A DNA stretch of 64,000 bases. Origin: Nocardia arizonensis (GTDB taxonomy: Bacteria; Actinomycetota; Actinomycetes; Mycobacteriales; Mycobacteriaceae). Below the pieces are notes generated by a model, which saw only the letters and a list, made by a program, of their open reading frames with translations, had not been told where the DNA came from and searched no databases. Location of the stretch: the NCBI RefSeq assembly GCF_001310275.1, contig NZ_LGYZ01000067.1, positions 1 through 64,000 on the forward strand, in the 5' to 3' direction. The position numbers and the translations under genes were made by a program. Each line of letters starts with the position of its first letter. Position 1 is the stretch's first letter. Shown piece by piece: positions 1 to 8,401 of this stretch.

Positions 1-1
1 C

Positions 2-3000
2 ATCTGGATCGAAGGTCAACTCCTGGAATCGGTGAGCATCCAAAGCTTCGTGGGGGCGGGCGAAGCCGTCGCGGCCCAGTCGCGATGGTGGCAATCGCGC
101 GCCCACGACGAAGGTCGCGACGAACTCGCCGACCTCTACGATCAGATCGCCGAAGCCGCTGGCGACACCGAGAACGCGGGCCCGTGGGCGCAGGACGTCG
201 CCGTCGTGACCGGTGCGGGTCCGGGCTCGATCGCAGCCTCGGTGATCGGCGGCCTCCTCGGTGGCGGCGCGACGGTCTTCGCCACCACATCCCGACTCGA
301 AGCGAACCGGCTCGCGTTCTACCGGGAGCTCTATCGCAATAACGCCCGACCGGGTGCGGCACTGTGGGTCGTCCCCGCCAATCTCGCCTCCTACCAGGAC
401 GTGGACGGACTGATCGAATGGATCGGCTCCGACCACGTCGACATCGTCGGTGGCGCGAAAACCCTGCTGCGGTCCGCGGTCCGCCCGACCCTGCTGTTCC
501 CGTTCGCGGCACCGCGGGTCGGTGGGGAGCTCACAGACTCCGGTGCGCGCGCCGAACTGGAGATGCGGGTACTGCTGTGGTCGGTCGAGCGGCTGATCGG
601 CCGACTGTCCACCCTCGGCGCGGATTCCGATATCGACACCGCCCTGCACGTGATCCTGCCCGGTTCGCCGAATCGCGGCACATTCGGTGGCGACGGCGCG
701 TACGGCGAATCCAAGGCCGCGCTCGACGTGATCGTCGCGAAATGGAAATCCGAGCGCAGCTGGGCCGATCATGTCACCCTGGTGCACGCATTGATCGGCT
801 GGGTCCGCGGCACCGGTTTGATGGGGCACAACGACCCGCTGGTCGCGGTGGTGGAGCAAGCGGGTGTGCGCACCTGGTCAACCGCCGAGATCGCCGAGGA
901 ACTGCTCAAATGCGCCGGCAAGCGGGCACGACACTATGCCCGGCGCTCCCCGCTCACTATCGACCTCACCGGCGGGCTGGCCGAGGCGAGACTCGACCTG
1001 TCCACACTTGCCGAGCAGGCACGGGTGGAGGTGTCCGAAAGTCCTTTGAACACAGGCGAGGCCAGATCTCGGACCATCGCGGCGCTACCCGCACCGCCGA
1101 CCATGCCTTCCGTGCTGCCGGTTCCCGAATGGACCGCCGTCACCACCGATCTCACCGAGATGGTTGTCATCGTCGGCGCGGGCGAACTCGGCCCGCTCGG
1201 TTCGTCGCGCACCCGTTTCGAAATGGAGGTCGAGGACGAGCTCTCTGCCGCCGGCGTGCTCGAACTGGCTTGGACCACCGGACTTGTCGCGTGGGAGAAC
1301 GATCCCGAACCCGGCTGGTACGACGCGGCCACTGGTGAGTTCGTCGCCGAATCAGAGCTCGCCGACCGGTACCGCGAGCAGGTCGACCAGCGCTGCGGCA
1401 TCCGCCGCTACGCCGACGACGGCGCCATGATCGACAATTCCTCACCGCTGCTGGTGTCGGTGTATCTGGACAAGGACCTCACCTTCGTCGTGTCGAGCGA
1501 ACAGGAGGCCCGTGCCTTCGCGGCCGCCGATCCGGAGCGCACGGTGCTCACGCCGGCCGCCGATACGGGGGAATGGCAGGTGACCCGTAAGGCGGGCACC
1601 GAGATCCGGGTGCCACGCACCATGAAACTCACCCGCACTGTCGGTGGACAGATACCCACGGGCTTCGACCCAACCAGATGGGGGATCCCGGCGGATATGG
1701 CACTCTCGGTCGACCGGGTGGCGCTGTGGAACATCGTCGCGACCGTCGACGCCTTCATCTCCTCCGGCTTCAGCCCCGCCGAACTCATGCGCTGGGTACA
1801 TCCCAGCCTGGTGGCCAATACCCAAGGCACCGGTATGGGCGGCATGACCTCGATGCGCTCGCTCTACATCGACACCATATTGGGCGAATCCCACGCCAAC
1901 GACATCTTGCAGGAAGCCCTGCCGAATGTCGTTGCCGCGCACGTGGTCCAGTCCTATGTCGGCAGCTACGGCGCGATGGTCCACCCGGTGGCCGCATGCG
2001 CAACGGCGGCGGTGTCGGTGGAGCAGGGTGTCGACCAGATCCGGCTCGGCAAGGCAGAACTCGTGGTCGCGGGCGGATTCGACGATCTCAGTATCGAGGG
2101 CATCGTCGGATTCGGCGACATGTCGGCCACCGCGGATTCGGCGGCCATGTCGGACAGGGGCATCGAGGACAAACGCTTCTCCCGCGCCAATGACAGGCGT
2201 CGTGCCGGATTCGTGGAATCCCAAGGTGGCGGCACGATCCTGCTGGCGCGCGGTGATGTGGCTCTGGCCATGGGCCTTCCGGTCCTCGGCATGGTCGCCT
2301 GGGCACAGTCCTATGCCGATGGGGTGCAGACCTCGATCCCGGCGCCCGGACTCGGCGCACTCGGCGCGGGACGCGGCGGTCCCGATGCCCGGCTCACCGC
2401 GGCCCTGCATGGGCTCGGGGTGACCGCGGACGATATCGCGGTGGTGTCCAAGCACGACACATCGACGGCGGCGAACGACCCGAATGAATCCGAGTTGCAC
2501 GAGCGACTGGCCGAGGCCATCGGCCGCTCTGCCGGCGCACCTCTGTTCGTGATCTCGCAGAAGAGTTTGACCGGACACGCGAAGGGCGGTGCCGCGGCCT
2601 TTCAGCTCATCGGCCTGTGCCAAGCGCTCACCAGCGGTGTCGTACCGCCGAATCGGAGCCTGGACTGCGTCGATGATCAGATGCTCGAATACCGGCATCT
2701 CGTCTGGGCGCGCGAACCGCTGCGATTCGGTGATCGGTTGCCGCTCAAGGCCGGTCTGCTGACCTCGCTCGGCTTCGGTCACGTATCGGGTTTGCTGGCC
2801 ATCGTGCACCCGGAGGCGTTCATCCAGGCGATCGACCCGGATCACCGCGCGGACTACCAGCGGCGCGCGGAACAACGCCAACTCGCCGGGCGGCAGCGCT
2901 TCGTCGAAGCCATGTACGGCGGTGACCCGCTCTACACCCGCCCCGCGGACCGTCGCCTCGGCGACGATCAGGACGCCGTCCGTGAGCGGGAGGCCGCCGT

Positions 3001-3064
3001 CCTGCTGTCGGAGGACGCTCGACTCGCCGCCGACGGCGCGTACGCACCCGAATCGGCGAAGTGA
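2..3064 (+). CDS. fas: Type I fatty-acid synthase, C-terminal part (KR-KS), cut by the window edge
   Basis: The reading frame is open to the left edge, so this is the 3' end of a longer gene; the in-frame GTG at 32 is not taken as the start. FAS-I is a giant multifunctional enzyme for de novo and elongating fatty-acid synthesis. Numbering from that GTG, a Rossmann ketoreductase domain with a VTGAGPGSIAASV nucleotide loop occupies the first ~330 residues. A ketosynthase follows, with nucleophile C656 in VAACATAA, K807-H808 in SKHDTSTAA and H849 in SLTGHAKGG. The catalytic Cys and both His residues are therefore intact. The tail (PADRR, then a run of Ala/Leu) resembles the mycobacterial FAS-I C-terminus. 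No acpS lies downstream, so a second FAS-I copy is possible. The stop overlaps the next start. Confidence 0.88.
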   Translation: MWIEGQLLESVSIQSFVGAGEAVAAQSRWWQSRAHDEGRDELADLYDQIAEAAGDTENAGPWAQDVAVVTGAGPGSIAASVIGGLLGGGATVFATTSRLEANRLAFYRELYRNNARPGAALWVVPANLASYQDVDGLIEWIGSDHVDIVGGAKTLLRSAVRPTLLFPFAAPRVGGELTDSGARAELEMRVLLWSVERLIGRLSTLGADSDIDTALHVILPGSPNRGTFGGDGAYGESKAALDVIVAKWKSERSWADHVTLVHALIGWVRGTGLMGHNDPLVAVVEQAGVRTWSTAEIAEELLKCAGKRARHYARRSPLTIDLTGGLAEARLDLSTLAEQARVEVSESPLNTGEARSRTIAALPAPPTMPSVLPVPEWTAVTTDLTEMVVIVGAGELGPLGSSRTRFEMEVEDELSAAGVLELAWTTGLVAWENDPEPGWYDAATGEFVAESELADRYREQVDQRCGIRRYADDGAMIDNSSPLLVSVYLDKDLTFVVSSEQEARAFAAADPERTVLTPAADTGEWQVTRKAGTEIRVPRTMKLTRTVGGQIPTGFDPTRWGIPADMALSVDRVALWNIVATVDAFISSGFSPAELMRWVHPSLVANTQGTGMGGMTSMRSLYIDTILGESHANDILQEALPNVVAAHVVQSYVGSYGAMVHPVAACATAAVSVEQGVDQIRLGKAELVVAGGFDDLSIEGIVGFGDMSATADSAAMSDRGIEDKRFSRANDRRRAGFVESQGGGTILLARGDVALAMGLPVLGMVAWAQSYADGVQTSIPAPGLGALGAGRGGPDARLTAALHGLGVTADDIAVVSKHDTSTAANDPNESELHERLAEAIGRSAGAPLFVISQKSLTGHAKGGAAAFQLIGLCQALTSGVVPPNRSLDCVDDQMLEYRHLVWAREPLRFGDRLPLKAGLLTSLGFGHVSGLLAIVHPEAFIQAIDPDHRADYQRRAEQRQLAGRQRFVEAMYGGDPLYTRPADRRLGDDQDAVREREAAVLLSEDARLAADGAYAPESAK

Positions 3065-3534
3065 TGGCGACGACAGGCAGCGTCGAACGGGAGGGTCAAC
3101 TCGCCGTGCCCCGTGATTTCGCGTTCTCCTACGTCGCCGACTACCGCAACATCCCGAAGTGGATGTACGGCGTGTCGAGCATCGAGCCGTACGGCGACAA
3201 AACATACGGCGAGGGCGCACTTTTCGATACCTCGTTCACCGGCGGAGTCACGGCGATCACGTTCAGGCTGGCGACGATCGACTGGCAGGACGGGCAGTTG
3301 ATCGCCCTGAAATCGGTGCGAGGACCCGATGTCTCCGCGCGATTCGAATTCGAACGGCATGACGAGGACAAGACCCTGTTCCGAGTCGGAATCGGTTACC
3401 CGATGCTGGGCGGACTCGCCGGTCGCGCACTTCGAAAAGTGAACGACATGCTCGTCGGCCAGGCGGTGCGGCATGTCGAGACGAATTTGCGACGCGAAGT
3501 CGAAGCGGCATTCGTGGCGGAGCGTCGCACCTGA
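3064..3534 (+). CDS. SRPBCC (START-like) family protein
   Basis: A 156-residue protein whose pattern fits the SRPBCC/polyketide cyclase-dehydrase fold, a hydrophobic-ligand binding cavity: an N-terminal helix with VPRDFAFSYVADYRNIPKW, a central antiparallel sheet and a long C-terminal helix. No catalytic residues are diagnostic. The ATG at 3064 shares one base with the FAS stop TGA (3062-3064); a GTG at 3061 would give a four-base overlap. Either way it is translationally coupled to the FAS gene. I infer a role with lipid or sterol substrates, because a cholesterol oxidase follows 40 bases later. The specific ligand is unknown. Confidence 0.8.
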   Translation: MATTGSVEREGQLAVPRDFAFSYVADYRNIPKWMYGVSSIEPYGDKTYGEGALFDTSFTGGVTAITFRLATIDWQDGQLIALKSVRGPDVSARFEFERHDEDKTLFRVGIGYPMLGGLAGRALRKVNDMLVGQAVRHVETNLRREVEAAFVAERRT

Positions 3535-3575
3535 CCACCCCGAATGTTGAAGCAACTGATGAAATGGGAGTTCAT

Positions 3576-5219
3576 ATGGACAGGCGTGCCTTCCTCAAGA
3601 GTGGCACTTTAGCGGCGACCGCGGCACTGGTGCCGGGCGGTCTCGCAGTGGGTCGGTCCGCCGTCGCCAACGCCGAGGAAAGTCCGCGAACCGGCCTGTA
3701 CCGTAGTCTCGTTCCCGAGATCTTCGCCCCCCTGCCGGATCCGCCCGATCACACGCCCGCGATCGTGATCGGCTCCGGATTCGGCGGCGCGATCTCGGCG
3801 CTGCGGCTGGCGGAGGCCGGTGTCGAGGTCACGGTGCTGGAACGGGGCTCCCGGTGGCCGCGTGACCCGTGGCGCGACATCTTCTGCAGCGAAGGCGCGC
3901 CCGACGGTCGCGGGGTCTGGCACCGCGACAGTTTCTCCGACATATTCACGAGTGTGGCGGGCGTGCCGGTCCCTTTGGGCGTCGATGATTTCGGCGGTGT
4001 CCTGTGCATCGACAACTTCCCGAATATGCGGATTCTGCGCGCCGCGGCCGTGGGCGGCGGTTCGATCGTCTACACCGGCATCACGGTCCAACCCGAGCAG
4101 CGATTCTTCGACTCGCTGTTCGGCGGTATCGTCGACTACGCGGAAATGAACGATGTCTACTATCCGCGGGTCCGGCAGATGCTGCGTATCAGCAACATGC
4201 CCGAGGACATCTACAACTCCCCCGCGTTCGCCCACACGCGGGCCTGGGATATCAAGGTCAGCCGGGCGGGCTACAAACCGCTGCCGGTCGGTTCGATCTT
4301 CGACTGGGGCATTGTGCGCGACGAGTTGCAGGGGCGGTCACGGCCGTCCGCGACCATCGGATACAGCACGATGGGCAATTCGAACGGCGCCAAATTCGAC
4401 GTCACCCAGAATTATCTGCGTGATGCCGAAGACACCGGAAACGCCCACATCTATCCGGGCCACCGGGTGGATGCGATCGCGGCGGAACCCGACGGCCGTT
4501 TCAGCGTGACCATCACCAAACTCGCACCCACCGGCGAAGTGCTACGCACCCGGACCCTCACCTGCGACCGACTGTTCCTGGCCGCAGGCTCGATCGGCAC
4601 CTCGCAATTGCTGGTCCACGCACGCGATACCGGCAGACTGCCGAACCTCAACGAATTCGTCGGCGAGGGTTGGGGTTCCAACGGCGACGCGGTTATGGCC
4701 CCTTGGTTGCTCGACTCCCCGAATATCGGCACCAACGGCGCCCCGCTGGCCAGCCGCATCCTCGATGAGTCCGGCATTCCGACGACCCTGGAAAACTTCT
4801 CCATTCCGGGCGTCACCTTCGATACCGGTCAGCTCGTCGTCGTGGGACTGGTGCTCGACCCGACCCGCGGACGGTTCGTGTATCAGCCCAATTCCGACTC
4901 CGTGATCCTCGATTGGCCGCGTAACGGCGGCGATGTCGCGATGGCGGCGGCGGCGGCGGTCAGCGCCAAAGTCGCCGCAGCGGGCGGTATCTCGATCCTG
5001 CCGCCCCAGTTCGGCTACGGCCAGGCGTGCTCTCATCCGCTCGGCGGCGCGGTCATCGGTCAGGTATCCGATGCCTACAGCCGAGTGCACGGTTACCGCG
5101 GGCTGTATGTCATGGACGGTGCGGCTGTGCCCGGTAACGCGGGAGCCGCCAATCCGTCGTTCACGATCAGCGCCCTCGCCGAACGCAATATCGAGGAGAT
5201 CATCCGCTCCGGCGGATAG
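3576..5219 (+). CDS. Tat-exported cholesterol oxidase, GMC family
   Basis: FAD-dependent oxidase expected to convert cholesterol to cholest-4-en-3-one with release of H2O2, outside the cytoplasm. The 547-residue product begins with a twin-arginine signal (DRRAFLKSG, then a hydrophobic stretch ending near AVANA). Mature features are the FAD-binding loop AIVIGSGFGGAISALRLAEA and the C-terminal HPLGG box with the conserved histidine. The GLYVMDGAAVPGNAG and FTISALAERN segments match class I (non-covalent FAD) cholesterol oxidases of Streptomyces and Rhodococcus. The start at 3576 is preferred over ATG 3564 because GGGAG at 3566-3570 is well spaced and the Tat motif lies right at the N-terminus. 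It probably forms a unit with the SRPBCC gene upstream. Another sterol or alcohol substrate is possible. Confidence 0.88.
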   Translation: MDRRAFLKSGTLAATAALVPGGLAVGRSAVANAEESPRTGLYRSLVPEIFAPLPDPPDHTPAIVIGSGFGGAISALRLAEAGVEVTVLERGSRWPRDPWRDIFCSEGAPDGRGVWHRDSFSDIFTSVAGVPVPLGVDDFGGVLCIDNFPNMRILRAAAVGGGSIVYTGITVQPEQRFFDSLFGGIVDYAEMNDVYYPRVRQMLRISNMPEDIYNSPAFAHTRAWDIKVSRAGYKPLPVGSIFDWGIVRDELQGRSRPSATIGYSTMGNSNGAKFDVTQNYLRDAEDTGNAHIYPGHRVDAIAAEPDGRFSVTITKLAPTGEVLRTRTLTCDRLFLAAGSIGTSQLLVHARDTGRLPNLNEFVGEGWGSNGDAVMAPWLLDSPNIGTNGAPLASRILDESGIPTTLENFSIPGVTFDTGQLVVVGLVLDPTRGRFVYQPNSDSVILDWPRNGGDVAMAAAAAVSAKVAAAGGISILPPQFGYGQACSHPLGGAVIGQVSDAYSRVHGYRGLYVMDGAAVPGNAGAANPSFTISALAERNIEEIIRSGG

Positions 5220-5338
5220 CATCGCTGTCATCGACTCATATTCGAGCCCAGCGGGTTTCAGGTCACCGTCCGGGTTCCTCGGCCTGCGCCGACAATGCCG
5301 ACAACGCCGACAACTCATCGGGGGGCTCGGAGTTGCGT

Positions 5339-5382
5339 GGTGACGGGCGGGGTTGCGTCGCGACGCAACCCCGCCCGTCACC
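5339..5382. terminator. 44-bp perfect palindrome between convergent genes
   Basis: The two 22-base halves are exact reverse complements, with no spacer and a very GC-rich stem. It lies between the 3' ends of the cholesterol oxidase gene (+) and the universal stress protein gene (-), so it probably works as a bidirectional terminator. There is no T-tract on either side, which is common in this phylum. About 120 bases between 5220 and 5338 show no gene. Confidence 0.7.
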
Positions 5383-5399
5383 GATCACGGCATGCACCG

Positions 5400-6011
5400 C
5401 TACTCGGAATTCCCGCCCTCGGCAGCCATCGTCGTATCAGTCGCTTTTCCGAAGATCGACTGCACCCGCGGCGGAAGCACTGCCCGCAGCAGGGAGTCGG
5501 CATTGTGTGACTGCCACCGGCCACTCGGCATGTCGGACCTCCCATACGGCCGAATTTCGGCACCGGTCGCATACACCACGAGCACATCGATACGCGATTT
5601 GCGGGCGACCTCGTCGGGCAGGCGGCCCAATCTCCGCCCGATCGCGGTACCTGCCCCTCGATCACCGACCACCAACAGATCGGCTGCCGTTTCCGCGGCC
5701 ACATCCACCAGCACCTTCTCCGGCCACCCCGGAACCGCGCGCCGCACCACGACACCCGCACCGCGGGCCAGGGCGCATTCGCGTGCGGTGCGCAGCAGAC
5801 CATCGACCGGCGCCATGCCGCGGACGAGATATCCGTCTTCCTTGAGTATGTCGGCGATGGCCTCCACGTCGCGAATGGGTGACTTGTCATAGGCGCAGAC
5901 CAGAACGAGTTCGGCGCCGGTGCCGACCGCGATATCGGCCGCCCTGCGCACCGCGATCTCCGAGACTTCGGACCCGTCGACATCGACTACGATTTTGCAA
6001 TATGTCTTCAT
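5400..6011 (-). CDS. Universal stress protein (UspA family)
   Basis: 203 residues beginning MKTYCKIVVDVDGSE, the typical first strand of a UspA domain with a conserved Asp. The nucleotide-binding segment reads VVGDRGAGTAIGRRLGRLPD, close to the GxxGxG(9)G(S/T) signature but without the usual Ser/Thr, so ATP binding is uncertain. A stretch of ~55 residues after the domain is longer than usual and has no recognisable motif. The start at 6011 is supported by a GGGAG ribosome site. It diverges from the TetR gene at 6340 and may be controlled by it. UspA proteins generally help survival under dormancy, redox or starvation stress; the exact signal here is unknown. Confidence 0.85.
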   Translation of the reverse strand: MKTYCKIVVDVDGSEVSEIAVRRAADIAVGTGAELVLVCAYDKSPIRDVEAIADILKEDGYLVRGMAPVDGLLRTARECALARGAGVVVRRAVPGWPEKVLVDVAAETAADLLVVGDRGAGTAIGRRLGRLPDEVARKSRIDVLVVYATGAEIRPYGRSDMPSGRWQSHNADSLLRAVLPPRVQSIFGKATDTTMAAEGGNSE

Positions 6012-6260
6012 GAGGAACTCCCGACAAGACGACAGGTAGGCCAGGCTTCTCGACCGGAACGCAGGCAGTGCCGCTCGACCGCGGCCGACGACCTGCCCCG
6101 GAAATCCGCACACCACATCGCTCGGCAGCTTCGCCACCTGCCATCCGCAACCGAGATGCCAATGCGCCGATGCATCGAACAGCCGTTCACATCGGAGTCG
6201 TCACGACCGTGTGCGCCGCGCGACGCCGGGCCGACCGTCCACTTCCACTATCGAAGTTCA

Positions 6261-6325
6261 TGCAATGATTGCAAGAACCTCGAAGCGTAGGCTAGCAACT
6301 CACCGAATCTATTGCAATGAATACA
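6261..6325. promoter_or_regulatory. Paired operator-like sites upstream of the TetR gene
   Basis: TGCAATGATTGCA at 6261-6273 is a perfect 13-bp palindrome. A related site, TGCAATGAATACA at 6313-6325, matches it in 10 of 13 bases. Both lie between the divergent usp and tetR genes, just before the tetR start, which is the normal position for TetR autoregulation. That they are TetR operators is inferred. Confidence 0.5.
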
Positions 6326-6339
6326 ACAAGGGGGTGGGT

Positions 6340-6945
6340 GTGGATCCCAGGAAGCAGCGCACGATCGATGCGCTGATGCGCGCGGCGGAAGAGATCTTCA
6401 GCGATCGTTCGGCCGAGGACGTGACCGTGGAGGAGATCGCCGAACGAGCGGGTGTCGCCGTCGGCTCGATCTACAACAACTTCGGCTCGAAGGCCGGTCT
6501 ATACGCCGCGATCGTCGAGCGCGCACTCCAAGTCGACCGCCAGTTCATGGATCTCGCCTTCACCCCCGACCGCACGCCGGCGGAGCAGATCTACGCGGTC
6601 GCCGAACAGTACCTCCAGTTCTATCTGCAATATCCGCAGTACTTCCGCATGCTCGCCTTCCCCGTCGACCCCGGCCAGTACGCCGCGGGCCGCGACCTCA
6701 TCGAGCGCATGGCCGAACAGATCAAGGAACAGAACGACCGCATGGTCGAAGCCATCCGCCTGGGTGTCGAGGCGGGCATCGCCCGCCCCGTCGACCCCGC
6801 CAAGGTCGCCGTTGTCCTCCTGGCCGCCTGGAACGGCATAATCAGCCTCAACTGGCGCCCCGACCAACTCCATCGCAACGAATCCGAACTACGCGAACTC
6901 CTCGAAACCGCCGCCGACGTAATCGCCAACGGCCTGCTTCGCTGA
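6340..6945 (+). CDS. TetR/AcrR family transcriptional regulator
   Basis: About 201 residues. The N-terminal helix-turn-helix spans roughly residues 5-50 and includes VTVEEIAERAGVAVGSIYNNF, a canonical TetR recognition helix. The rest is an all-helical ligand domain rich in aromatic residues (QYLQFYLQYPQYFRM). Starts at GTG 6334 or GTG 6340 are both possible behind an A/G-rich stretch; 6340 gives MDPRKQRT. It diverges from usp, and paired palindromes lie just upstream, so it probably represses itself and perhaps usp. The inducer cannot be read from sequence. Confidence 0.88.
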   Translation: MDPRKQRTIDALMRAAEEIFSDRSAEDVTVEEIAERAGVAVGSIYNNFGSKAGLYAAIVERALQVDRQFMDLAFTPDRTPAEQIYAVAEQYLQFYLQYPQYFRMLAFPVDPGQYAAGRDLIERMAEQIKEQNDRMVEAIRLGVEAGIARPVDPAKVAVVLLAAWNGIISLNWRPDQLHRNESELRELLETAADVIANGLLR

Positions 6946-7764
6946 CTCCGCACATAGCCCGATCCTGTCGCGTCGATCGTGGGATAGCAGTGAGTTGCCC
7001 TCGACCCCGAGCCGGTCCGAGGTCACCGCCGAACCGCGCGGCGATGGCGCGGGGCCCCACTCGCCACCGATCACATTCCGACGGAATGCATTTCGTCCGA
7101 CACGTGTAGCGACACTGCCCGTAGACATGGACGTGCTCGACGGACACCGACGATCGGGGCTGTGTGCGGGCGTATTACTACGAACTGAAGAAGACCTTGG
7201 CCCAGGGACAGCGATATCGCCTCGACGTTCCGGCAGACCACGCCTGGATGCGCGACGGCCTCTGGCAGCTACTCGTTCGAGCGATTGCAGACCTACGTCG
7301 GAGGTATCGACAGGCGTACCGTGATCGGGTTCCGACGCCGAGCTCGACCACAGGAGCCCACGCATCACATTCTCCGGCACCATCATTCGCATCGCAGGCG
7401 AGGGAACTCCTCCACGAGGCGTGGACCAAAACGGATTCCGGCGTACGGACAGCTTCCTATCCCGTTCGCACCCTCCCACACGTCCAACGGTCCAACCCGA
7501 GGCATTCGACGACGAACCGGTCCCGATCACCCCAACCGCGACGACGGCATCCGGAACCCACACAGACTTCAAGCACGCCAAGCCCCTCGGTCGACCCCAA
7601 GACCGTCGCATACCAGTAAGGCCGCCAGGGGTCAGTACAGCAACTCGGCCACGCCAATGACTCCGCCACCGAACGGCACCACATCGATCACCCGACCCAG
7701 GCACTTGACTTCGCCGCGGCGCCGCGCGGGACAAAACGTGTCGTTCAAACCCCGAAACGAATAA
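6946..7764. other. Gene-poor stretch next to the 3' end of tRNA-Asn
   Basis: About 820 bases with no open frame that looks like a protein. The longest candidates (7164-7619 on +, 6889-7860 on -) have no recognisable domain and unusual Arg/Ser/Pro-rich composition. Base composition is visibly less GC-rich than the flanks, especially 7330-7760. It lies directly beyond the 3' end of a tRNA gene, the usual side for integration of mobile elements, but I found no integrase fragment and no repeat of the tRNA 3' end. It may be a degraded remnant. Confidence 0.4.
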
Positions 7765-7799
7765 TGACCAGGGTCGAACTGATATGTTCGCCCTGGTCA
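7765..7799 (-). terminator. Terminator of tRNA-Asn
   Basis: A hairpin with nine paired bases (TGACCAGGG / CCCTGGTCA), a one-base bulge and five further pairs (CGAAC / GTTCG) around a six-base loop. On the minus strand it is followed by a T-rich run (ATTATTCGTTT). It starts four bases beyond the tRNA 3' end. Confidence 0.75.
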
Positions 7800-7802
7800 G
7801 CG

Positions 7803-7875
7803 CTCCCCCATCTGGACTCGAACCAGAAACCTGCCGATTAACAGTCGGCTGCTCTGCCAATTGAGCTATAGGGGA
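7803..7875 (-). tRNA. tRNA-Asn, anticodon GTT
   Basis: Read on the minus strand, a 73-nucleotide cloverleaf can be folded by eye. The acceptor stem is TCCCCTA/TGGGGGA with one T-G pair, followed by discriminator G. The D-arm is GCTC..GAGC, the anticodon stem GCCGA/TCGGC holds GTT in loop CTGTTAA, and the T-arm is TCTGG-TTCGAGT-CCAGA. CCA is not encoded. M. tuberculosis has asnT at the equivalent place beside the Rv2342 ortholog, which supports the synteny. Confidence 0.95.
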
Positions 7876-8115
7876 CTATCCTTATTCGGCCTTTCCGTAC
7901 CGGGCGGGCCGAGAAGAAACTTTAGCGTACGCATGGTCGGGTTCCCAAATCGTGTCGCTAGCTGCGGTGATGCGGGTGATGAAGGTGGGGTTTCGGGGGT
8001 GTGTGCGACGCGCCGGTGGGGTGGGGAACTCGGCGCTCCGTAGCCGGATCGACAGGTGTCAGGGGTGTCGGGCAGGATGGTAGCCGCGCACCGGCAATGG
8101 GAGGAGCTCTACGAG

Positions 8116-8361
8116 ATGCTGCGGTTGATCATCGGCCTGGCGGCCGGGTATGTGCTCGGCACGAAGGCCGGGCGGGCTCGGTACGAGCAGATCAGCGCGG
8201 CCACCCGCGCGGTGACGGCGAGTCCGGTCACGCGCAAATTGGTGATGGTGGGCCGACAGAGGTTGTCGGACAAGCTCAGCACGCGGCCGCAACTGGAACC
8301 GATGGAGCCTTTGGACGAGCGCACCACGGTGCTCGTGCCGCATGATCAGTTGCGCCGCTGA
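8116..8361 (+). CDS. Small conserved actinobacterial protein (Rv2342-like)
   Basis: 81 residues starting MLRLIIGLAAGYVLGTKAGR, a short hydrophobic N-terminal helix with glycine spacing followed by a basic, helical, soluble tail. This looks like a single-pass or amphipathic membrane-associated protein similar to YtxH-type proteins. The ATG at 8116 is chosen because GGGAGGAG at 8099-8106 is ideally spaced; the frame is also open further upstream. It sits next to dnaG and tRNA-Asn as Rv2342 does in M. tuberculosis. No function is known to me. Confidence 0.75.
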   Translation: MLRLIIGLAAGYVLGTKAGRARYEQISAATRAVTASPVTRKLVMVGRQRLSDKLSTRPQLEPMEPLDERTTVLVPHDQLRR

Positions 8362-8401
8362 GCGATTCCCGCCGGGGGTGGTTGTTCGCCCTTGGCGGGG
8401 C

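Noticed and set aside
1442..3220. A 592-codon minus-strand frame opposite FAS
   Set aside because: Arg/His/Gly-rich composition and full overlap with the ketosynthase coding region show that it is a shadow.
7164..7619. A 151-codon frame beside the tRNA
   Set aside because: No ribosome site, no domain, and the composition becomes Pro/Ser/Thr/Arg-rich after 60 residues; kept only as an unexplained stretch.
7803..7875. Attachment-site duplication of the tRNA-Asn 3' end
   Set aside because: I looked for a second copy of the T-arm and acceptor sequence in 5-8 kb and saw none, and no integrase gene is present.
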